Part shown: in pieces, positions 58,812 to 64,000 of the stretch
Numbering within the stretch: position 1 is the stretch's first letter
How the letters are laid out: the number at the start of each line of letters is the position of its first letter
From: Clostridium_X cadaveris
GTDB lineage: Bacteria > Bacillota > Clostridia > Clostridiales > Clostridiaceae
Assembly: GCF_039521325.1 (NCBI RefSeq)
Contig: NZ_BAAACD010000019.1
Reading direction: 5' to 3' (one strand)
DNA: 64,000 nt
Position numbers and translations under genes: made by a program
Notes under the pieces: model-generated
The model's database searches: none
The model's input: the letters and a program-made list of their open reading frames with translations, nothing else
What the model was told of the DNA's origin: nothing

Positions 58812-59834
58812 TTAAAACAAATAATAATTTACATCCTCATATATTATCTTTATAACTACTCCCAAAGGCACTGCCAAAACCATTCCTGTAAATCCTCCTA
58901 TTTTTCCTCCAAGGATTAAAAGAATTATTACAATTATAGGATGCATAGAAATGCTGTCTCCTATTATTTTAGGTGATAATATGTTACCTTCAATCTGCTG
59001 TATTATTAAAAGAAGTACTGTTACCCATAATGCCTTTGATGGAGATATAAGTAATGCCATAAGAATAGGCGGAACAGCACCTATTATAGGTCCAAAGTAT
59101 GGAATTATATTTGCTATGCCATTTATTACTGATAATATTATAGGAAAATCTACTTTTAATGATATAAGAACTATGAAAGTAAGTCCCCCTATGAGTATAC
59201 TCAGTAAAAATTGACTGGCTACATATCTAGATAATATTTTGTCTATATCATTAAAAATATTTCTCGTAGCCGTTCTTTTAGTTCTAGGTATTAGAAGCAT
59301 GAACTTGTTATAAAAAAATTCTCCTTCTCCTAAGAAATAATAAGAAAGTACAGGTACTACAGCAAAGGATAATACATTTTCTCCAAAACTCACTACTCCA
59401 TCTAAAACCTTCAGCAAAAGAGAATTTGTAAAACTTCTTACTCTATACTCCAACTCCCCATTTAAATACATGAAAAACTTATTTTTTTCCATAATCGTAG
59501 AATACATATAGCTCATGCTATTTTTTATATCTTCTAATGACTCATAAAAATGTTCTCCTTCTTTAAGTACAATTGGAACAAAATAAATTACGAATCCTGC
59601 TATTATTCCAATTATGCTTAAAATTAAAATTATAGCTGATGCCTTTTTGTTGATACCCTTTTTATATAAAAATTCTTGTATTGGTTTTAAAACATATGAA
59701 AGCAGAAATGATATAAAAATCATAGATACTACATCTTTTATTATCCTTATATTCATAAGTCTATAAATAATAAAAATTAATGCTGCAATTAAAAAAGCTT
59801 TTAATGCAAACTTAATCCACGGTTTTTTCATCAT
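58812..59834 (-). CDS. AI-2E family (YtvI-like) membrane permease
   Basis: Polytopic membrane protein of the AI-2E/PerM family; members include a TqsA-like exporter and Na+/H+ antiporters, so the substrate is open. The 340-residue protein has about eight hydrophobic helices, including KFALKAFLIAALIFIIYR at the start, the FFLPIVLKEGEHF-type loop near 85, and the conserved GPIIGAVPPILMALL and GNILSPKIIGDSI segments near 245-290. It starts 23 bases inside the end of the upstream PRC-barrel gene, so the two are coupled. The ATG ATG pair leaves one codon of doubt. Confidence 0.9.
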   Translation of the reverse strand: MMKKPWIKFALKAFLIAALIFIIYRLMNIRIIKDVVSMIFISFLLSYVLKPIQEFLYKKGINKKASAIILILSIIGIIAGFVIYFVPIVLKEGEHFYESLEDIKNSMSYMYSTIMEKNKFFMYLNGELEYRVRSFTNSLLLKVLDGVVSFGENVLSFAVVPVLSYYFLGEGEFFYNKFMLLIPRTKRTATRNIFNDIDKILSRYVASQFLLSILIGGLTFIVLISLKVDFPIILSVINGIANIIPYFGPIIGAVPPILMALLISPSKALWVTVLLLIIQQIEGNILSPKIIGDSISMHPIIVIILLILGGKIGGFTGMVLAVPLGVVIKIIYEDVNYYLF

Positions 59835-60321
59835 TATGTTCTCCTAACTCTTTAGTGCTTAAGGAAACCAGTTTAACTTTATTTCTATCTCCAAAATAAG
59901 CTATGCTGTAATCTCCTAATATAGTTTCAGTTATTAAAATTATCTCTTTTCCTCTCATCATCTTAATTAATATACCTGGATTTGCTACTATCCCTTTGAT
60001 GGAGTAATCTCCAAGATCTATTATCAAATCTTCCAGCACTCCTACAATCCCACCAGATGAGTCTATTATATCTAAAGATTTTATATCACTGAAACATAGA
60101 AATTTGTCTTTTATAGACTTAGTGACTATGACTTTTTCGTTCATCGCAATTATATCTTCCGATAATATATATCTTTCTTTTGAAAAAATACCTTTTGAAC
60201 TTAGTTTAAAACCAATTACTCTGCTTTTATGATAATTTATTGCTATATCCTTTATAAAACCAAGATACTTTCCTTTATTATCATATACATTCATGTACTG
60301 AAAATATTTTACACGAAACAT
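59812..60321 (-). CDS. PRC-barrel domain protein (169 aa)
   Basis: Contains two PRC-barrel-like halves: about residues 1-75 (KYLGFIKDIAINYHKSRVIG) and about 85-160 (GGIVGVLEDLIIDLGDYSIKG), each with the beta-strand pattern seen in the RimM C-terminal domain and photosynthetic reaction-centre H subunit. No membrane helix or catalytic motif is visible. Such two-domain proteins are found upstream of AI-2E permeases in clostridia, but their task is unknown. The stop overlaps the permease start by 23 bases. The smaller relative YmxH is at 35665-35928. Confidence 0.82.
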   Translation of the reverse strand: MFRVKYFQYMNVYDNKGKYLGFIKDIAINYHKSRVIGFKLSSKGIFSKERYILSEDIIAMNEKVIVTKSIKDKFLCFSDIKSLDIIDSSGGIVGVLEDLIIDLGDYSIKGIVANPGILIKMMRGKEIILITETILGDYSIAYFGDRNKVKLVSLSTKELGEHNDEKTVD

Positions 60322-60401
60322 AATATCCCACCCTCATTAAACACTCCTTTTAATTTTTCCCTAAAATATTAAAAGAATACCTATATAATGGGTAAAAAAA
60401 T

Positions 60402-60437
60402 AAAGCTAAGAAAAGATTTTATTCTCTTCTTAGCTTT
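60402..60437 (-). terminator. intrinsic terminator of the isc operon
   Basis: AAAGCTAAGAAgAGA pairs with the opposite arm (15 bp, one mismatch) around a short loop, followed by a T-rich stretch. It lies 12 bases after the iscU stop codon. Confidence 0.8.
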
Positions 60438-60449
60438 TTATTATGTTAA

Positions 60450-60866
60450 TTAGTGATGATCATGTACATGAGGATTTTTTTCTTCCCATGGCTCTAAGCC
60501 TTGGTTTATTCTGTAGTCATTTATAGCTTTATGAATTGCTTCTTCTGCTAAAACTGAACAGTGCATCTTTACTGGTGGAAGTCCATCTAAAGCTTCTGCA
60601 ACCGCTTTGTTTGTAAGCTCCCAGGCATCTTCTAAAGATTTTCCTTTTATTAATTCTGTTGCCATGCTTGATGAAGCTATAGCAGATCCACAGCCGTAAG
60701 TCATAAACTTAACATCCTGTACTATGTTATCCTCTACCTTTAGGAAGATTTTCATTATATCTCCGCACTTTGCATTTCCAACTTCACCTATTCCATTGGC
60801 ATTCTCTATTTCTCCTACGTTTCTAGGATTCTTAAAATGATCCATTACCTTATCACTATACATCAT
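60450..60866 (-). CDS. iscU: iron-sulfur cluster assembly scaffold IscU/NifU N-terminal type
   Basis: Scaffold on which 2Fe-2S and 4Fe-4S clusters are built with sulfur from IscS. The 138-residue protein has the three conserved cysteines in GNAKCGDIMK near residue 34, YGCGSAIASSS near 59 and KMHCSVLAEEA near 103, plus the aspartate of CGD. The C-terminus HVHDHH is a histidine-rich tail that could bind metal. It is the last gene of iscR-iscS-iscU, four bases after iscS. The start has two adjacent ATG codons. Confidence 0.96.
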   Translation of the reverse strand: MMYSDKVMDHFKNPRNVGEIENANGIGEVGNAKCGDIMKIFLKVEDNIVQDVKFMTYGCGSAIASSSMATELIKGKSLEDAWELTNKAVAEALDGLPPVKMHCSVLAEEAIHKAINDYRINQGLEPWEEKNPHVHDHH

Positions 60867-60869
60867 AAT

Positions 60870-62057
60870 TTATTTCTCTCCCTTCTTTAAAAAGTCATGC
60901 CATAGTGGTGACATTGACCTAAGTCTTTCAATTATTGGTGGTATTTGCTCCAAAGCATAATCCACTTCTTCTTCTGTTGTTCCATCGCCTATAGTTAATC
61001 TTAATGAACCATGAGCTACTTCATGAGGTAATCCTATTGATAAAAGTACATGGGATGGATCTAAAGATCCAGATGTACAAGCACTTCCGCTTGATGCACA
61101 TATTCCAGCTTCATCTAACCATAGAAGTATTCCTTCCCCCTCTATAAAATTGAAACATATATTTACATTATTATTTAATCTTCCTTCATAACGAGGTCCG
61201 TTTAATCTTGTATAAGGAACCTTTTCAAGAAGTCCATCTATAAGCTTATCTCTTAAAGCATTTAATCTCTTAGTTTTTCCTTCTATATCAGTAGTTGCCA
61301 TCTCTATGGCTTTTCCAAGACCAACTATGCTTGCTATATTTTCTGTACCTGCTCTTCTATTACGCTCTTGAGCTCCACCGTGAATTAAATTATCTATCCT
61401 AACTCCACGTCTTATATATAGTGCACCTATTCCTTTTGGACCATAGAACTTATGAGCTGCTAAAGATAATAAATCTATGTTCATTTCCTTTACATCTATT
61501 TCAACATGACCTATTGCTTGAACAGCATCTGTATGGAATAGCACTCCATTTTCTTTACAGACCTTTCCGATTTCCTTTATAGGTTCTATAGTTCCGATTT
61601 CATTGTTAGCAAACATAACTGAAACTAATATTGTATCTTTTCTTATAGCTTTCTTTAGTTCCTCTACATCTATAAATCCTTCTTTGTCAACATCTAAATA
61701 TGTTATTTCAAATCCTAACTTTTGAAGGTATTCACAAGTATGTAATACAGCATGATGCTCTATTCTTGTAGTTATTATATGCTTTCCTTTCTTTACATTA
61801 GCGAAAGCAACACCCTTTAAAGCCCAGTTGTCTGCTTCTGAACCGCCGCCTGTAAAATAAACTTCACTTCTATCACAGTTTAAAGCTTTTGCAACTCTTT
61901 CTCTTGCAGTATCTATTGCCTTTGTTGTTTCTCTAGCTAGTCCGTATGTAGAAGAAGGGTTTCCAAAGTGCTGTGTAAAATAAGGAAGCATTTCCTTTAG
62001 TACCTCATCCTTTGTATATGTAGTAGCTGAATAATCCATATAAACTACTTTATCCAT
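60870..62057 (-). CDS. iscS: cysteine desulfurase
   Basis: PLP enzyme that takes sulfur from cysteine and hands it to IscU and to tRNA thiolation. The 395-residue protein has YMDYSATTY at the start, the PLP lysine in SLAAHKFYGPKGIGALY near residue 205 and the catalytic cysteine loop CASSGSACTSGSLDPSHVL near 325-343, typical of the group I (IscS/NifS) enzymes. It stands between iscR and iscU. This is the clostridial mini-isc operon without hscAB or fdx. Confidence 0.97.
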   Translation of the reverse strand: MDKVVYMDYSATTYTKDEVLKEMLPYFTQHFGNPSSTYGLARETTKAIDTARERVAKALNCDRSEVYFTGGGSEADNWALKGVAFANVKKGKHIITTRIEHHAVLHTCEYLQKLGFEITYLDVDKEGFIDVEELKKAIRKDTILVSVMFANNEIGTIEPIKEIGKVCKENGVLFHTDAVQAIGHVEIDVKEMNIDLLSLAAHKFYGPKGIGALYIRRGVRIDNLIHGGAQERNRRAGTENIASIVGLGKAIEMATTDIEGKTKRLNALRDKLIDGLLEKVPYTRLNGPRYEGRLNNNVNICFNFIEGEGILLWLDEAGICASSGSACTSGSLDPSHVLLSIGLPHEVAHGSLRLTIGDGTTEEEVDYALEQIPPIIERLRSMSPLWHDFLKKGEK

Positions 62058-62067
62058 AATCTCACTC

Positions 62068-62517
62068 CTATTTTTTTGTAATTTCTATACTTTTTAAATT
62101 TTTATCCTTTATAGCATAGTAATCATCTACTATATCTTGTAGAGTCACAGACTCCATGACACTGTCGATGCTATGTTTTATTTTTTCCCATAAAAGTCTT
62201 GTAGCGCAGCAATCTATATTATTGCAACTCGATCCATCAACACAGTCAGATATCTCAATAGGTCCTTCAAGAACATACATTATTTCTGAAATTTTTATAT
62301 CCTTAGGATCCCTGTTAAGTACATATCCGCCCTGAGCACCTCTTATACTTTTTATTAAGCCAGACTTTCTAAGAGGACTGAATAACTGCTCTAAATAATA
62401 TTCAGATACGTTCTGTCTTTGGGATATGGCTTTTATTGAAATAGGCTCCTTGCCATAATTTATTGCTAAATCTACCATGGCTTTTACACCATAACGTCCT
62501 TTAGTAGACAACTTCAC
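62068..62517 (-). CDS. iscR: Rrf2-family iron-sulfur regulator IscR
   Basis: Winged-helix repressor that senses cluster status and controls the isc operon. The 149-residue protein begins KLSTKGRYGVKAMVDLA and has QRQNVSEYYLEQLFSPLRKSG (recognition region near residue 35) and GGYVLNRDPKDI. A cysteine cluster in CVDGSSCNNIDCC near 92-104 probably binds a 2Fe-2S cluster. I place the start at the GTG of 62515-62517 because AAGGAGTG lies just upstream and the family starts with this sequence; the in-frame GTG at 62526 is inside the binding site. A promoter and palindrome are upstream. Confidence 0.93.
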   Translation of the reverse strand: MKLSTKGRYGVKAMVDLAINYGKEPISIKAISQRQNVSEYYLEQLFSPLRKSGLIKSIRGAQGGYVLNRDPKDIKISEIMYVLEGPIEISDCVDGSSCNNIDCCATRLLWEKIKHSIDSVMESVTLQDIVDDYYAIKDKNLKSIEITKK

Positions 62518-62550
62518 ATTTATCACTCCTTAAAGTTGAGTGTTTTACTA

Positions 62551-62592
62551 TGATTTCAAAATTATTTTATCAAATCAGAGTAACTTTGTCAA
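62551..62592 (-). promoter_or_regulatory. SigmaA promoter of iscRSU with overlapping palindrome
   Basis: TTGACA (62587-62592) and TAAAAT (62564-62569) are separated by 17 bases. An imperfect 27-base palindrome (TGATTT...AAATCA, 62551-62577) covers the -10 element and is a candidate IscR operator. Confidence 0.65.
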
Positions 62593-62603
62593 CAATACTT
62601 TTT

Positions 62604-63854
62604 TTATTCTTTTACTTTTTTCCAGTACTCCTTTGATGCACTCTCTAGCTTGTTTTCTCCAAATTCATAATAGCTCCTACCATCAAGCCCTTCAGGCATA
62701 TATTCCTGTTTTACATAATGATTTTTATAGTTATGAGGGTATTTGTATCCTTGCATTCTTCCTAATGATTTTGCTCCTGAATAATGTCCATCTTTTAAAT
62801 ATTTTGGTATATCTCCTATGTTTAAACTATCTAAATCTGCCATAGCTTTATCTATAGCCACGCAGGAACTATTAGATTTAGGTGATGTTGCTAGTAGAAT
62901 AGCAGCCTCTGCAAGTGGAATTCTTGCTTCTGGAAAACCTAGCTGCATAGCAGAATCTACACAACTTTTTACTATAGTTACAGCTTGAGGATATGCAAGA
63001 CCGATATCTTCTGATGATATTACAAGAAGTCTTCTACAGATTGATATTAAATCCCCACCTTTTATGAGCATAGCTAAATAAACTATTGCTGCATCAGGGT
63101 CGCTTCCTCTTATGGATTTTTGAAGAGCACTTAACAAATCATAATGACTGTCTCCATCCCTATCAAAATTTAATATTTTTTCTCCTTTTACACCCTCTAA
63201 ATCTTCTAATGTTATTATGTCTTTACTCCTAGTATCTATTAGTACTTCTAAAAGATTAAGACCTCTTCTTAAGTCTCCATTACAATATTCTCTAAGAACT
63301 CTAAATACATCATCTTCAAATCCTATAGATTTCTTTTCTATATTATTCAGCCTTTCTACAGCTCTCTTTAATCCAGTTTCTATTTCTTCATTAGAAAGTG
63401 GCTTGAATTCAACTACAAGTGCCCTACTTAATATAGCTTTAAACACATAAAAATAAGGATTTTCCGTGGTACTTCCTATAAGGGTTATCTGTCCATTTTC
63501 CATAAACTCTAAAAGCACTTGCTGAGTTCTTTTTGGAAAGTGATGTATCTCATCTATGTAAACCACTACCCCATCATAGCCTAAAAATGTATCAAGATCT
63601 CCTATTATATCCTTTATATCTTTTAAACTATCTGTAGTTGCATTTAACTTATAAAGCCTTTTACCAGCATTTTTTGCTATTATATTTGCAACAGTAGTCT
63701 TTCCTACACCTGGAGGTCCATAAAATATCATGTTTGGTACATTTTTAGATTTTGATACCCTGTTTAATAATCCTCCATTTCCTAATATATGCTGCTGCCC
63801 TATTACATCTTCTAAAGTATCAGGTCTGAGATAATGAGCTAACGGTTCTCTCAT
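62604..63854 (-). CDS. rarA: replication-associated recombination protein A (MgsA/RarA ATPase)
   Basis: AAA+ ATPase of the clamp-loader family that acts at stalled replication forks. The 416-residue protein has PLAHYLRPDTLEDVIGQQH at the start, Walker A GPPGVGKTT near residues 49-57, Walker B VVYIDEIHHF near 97, the sensor-1 segment STTENPYF near 129 and the C-terminal tetramerisation region with YPHNYKNHYVKQEYMP near 380. The ATG at 63854 has AAAGGATG nine bases upstream; the earlier ATG at 63863 abuts that site. It precedes the isc operon and has its own transcription. Confidence 0.96.
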   Translation of the reverse strand: MREPLAHYLRPDTLEDVIGQQHILGNGGLLNRVSKSKNVPNMIFYGPPGVGKTTVANIIAKNAGKRLYKLNATTDSLKDIKDIIGDLDTFLGYDGVVVYIDEIHHFPKRTQQVLLEFMENGQITLIGSTTENPYFYVFKAILSRALVVEFKPLSNEEIETGLKRAVERLNNIEKKSIGFEDDVFRVLREYCNGDLRRGLNLLEVLIDTRSKDIITLEDLEGVKGEKILNFDRDGDSHYDLLSALQKSIRGSDPDAAIVYLAMLIKGGDLISICRRLLVISSEDIGLAYPQAVTIVKSCVDSAMQLGFPEARIPLAEAAILLATSPKSNSSCVAIDKAMADLDSLNIGDIPKYLKDGHYSGAKSLGRMQGYKYPHNYKNHYVKQEYMPEGLDGRSYYEFGENKLESASKEYWKKVKE

Positions 63855-63922
63855 ATATTTCATCCTTTCTTGATTTTAAACTTACAGTTTATATTATATC
63901 TCTTTTTCATAGATATAAAAAT

Positions 63923-63950
63923 AAAACTACCGAATTTTATCAGTAGTTTT
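63923..63950 (-). terminator. intrinsic terminator of the gene beyond the window end
   Basis: AAAACTAC pairs perfectly with GTAGTTTT, with an inner GA/TC pair, followed by ATTTTTAT on the minus strand. It begins within the stop codon of the partial reading frame. Confidence 0.75.
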
Positions 63951-64000
63951 ATAGAAATTTCTTATTCACTTTATACTCCAATTTTTCTAAACTTTTCATA
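63949..64000 (-). CDS. C-terminal end of an unidentified protein (partial, 5' part outside window)
   Basis: An open minus-strand frame enters from the window edge and ends with KLEYKVNKKFL and a TAA that directly joins the terminator at 63923-63950. A stop codon joined to a terminator is the usual layout of a gene end in this genome (compare phoR, coaBC, gpsA). About 17 residues are visible, too few to name it. Confidence 0.4.
   Translation of the reverse strand, partial: MKSLEKLEYKVNKKFL

Noticed and set aside
1..64000. tRNA, rRNA, insertion sequences, integrases, toxin-antitoxin or phage-defence genes
   Set aside because: I looked for their motifs and structures and saw none; the window is ordinary core chromosome without accessory islands.

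Overview
The window looks like core chromosome of a spore-forming Clostridium (Bacillota, cluster I type). The DNA is strongly AT-rich. It carries the mother-cell and forespore sigma genes sigE, sigG and sigK together with spoIIGA, spoIVA and spoVM. The gene order (iscRSU, alaS, ireB, ruvX, fur, rnj, typA ... ftsAZ, spoIIGA-sigE-sigG ... pst ... der-gpsA-spoIVA ... gmk-rpoZ-coaBC-priA-def-fmt-rsmB-rlmN-stp-prkC-rsgA-rpe-thiN-spoVM) is the one I know from solventogenic and proteolytic clostridia. The species cannot be fixed from the sequence alone. Every supported gene, about 65 in 64 kb, lies on the minus strand, so the window is probably one leading-strand arm of a replichore. I see no phage, insertion sequence, CRISPR array, tRNA or rRNA gene.

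Reading in the direction of transcription (high to low coordinates): rarA, then iscR-iscS-iscU; a PRC-barrel and AI-2E-type permease pair; alaS behind a T-box; ireB; ruvX, a DUF1292 gene and fur; rnj; typA behind its own promoter and leader hairpin; mltG-trmR-U32-udk and a class B penicillin-binding protein; sigK; a lone pilT; a membrane glycosyltransferase; ftsA-ftsZ; spoIIGA-sigE and sigG; a ymxH-type gene; the foldase prsA; nrdR; pgeF-phoB-phoR and pstS-pstC-pstA-pstB-phoU; a DUF512 radical-SAM protein, der, gpsA and spoIVA; a small patch of poorly known genes and an LCP ligase (18-21 kb); asparaginase; a purine permease behind a variant purine riboswitch; yicC-remA-gmk-rpoZ-coaBC-priA-def-fmt-peptidase-rsmB-rlmN-stp-prkC-rsgA-rpe-thiN; and finally a small membrane protein and spoVM.

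Functional threads: (1) sporulation. SpoIIGA processes pro-SigmaE, a textbook SigmaF/SigmaG promoter precedes sigG, sigK is intact, and SpoVM and SpoIVA are the two proteins that found the spore coat basement layer. (2) Envelope growth and Ser/Thr signalling. PrkC with four PASTA domains, the phosphatase Stp and the PrkC substrate IreB occur together with a class B PBP, MltG, an LCP enzyme, PrsA and FtsA/Z. (3) Phosphate homeostasis, with PhoB/PhoR next to the complete Pst operon. (4) Translation start and quality: fmt, def, rsmB, rlmN, trmR, typA, rsgA, alaS.

I found no new multi-gene system. The most interesting material is regulatory. It comprises an 11-bp-phased repeat array upstream of prsA containing a perfect WalR-type box; a purine riboswitch with a shortened P2-L2 arm and an extra J3-1 base, followed by a very long perfect hairpin; terminator hairpins that bury the ribosome binding site of the next gene (PBP, small membrane protein); a hairpin-bridged ribosome binding site for ireB; a spoIIG-type promoter with a 21-bp spacer; and an uncharacterised 134-residue protein behind a possible mother-cell promoter. 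Several start codons were moved from the longest reading frame to the codon behind a good ribosome binding site; each case is noted.
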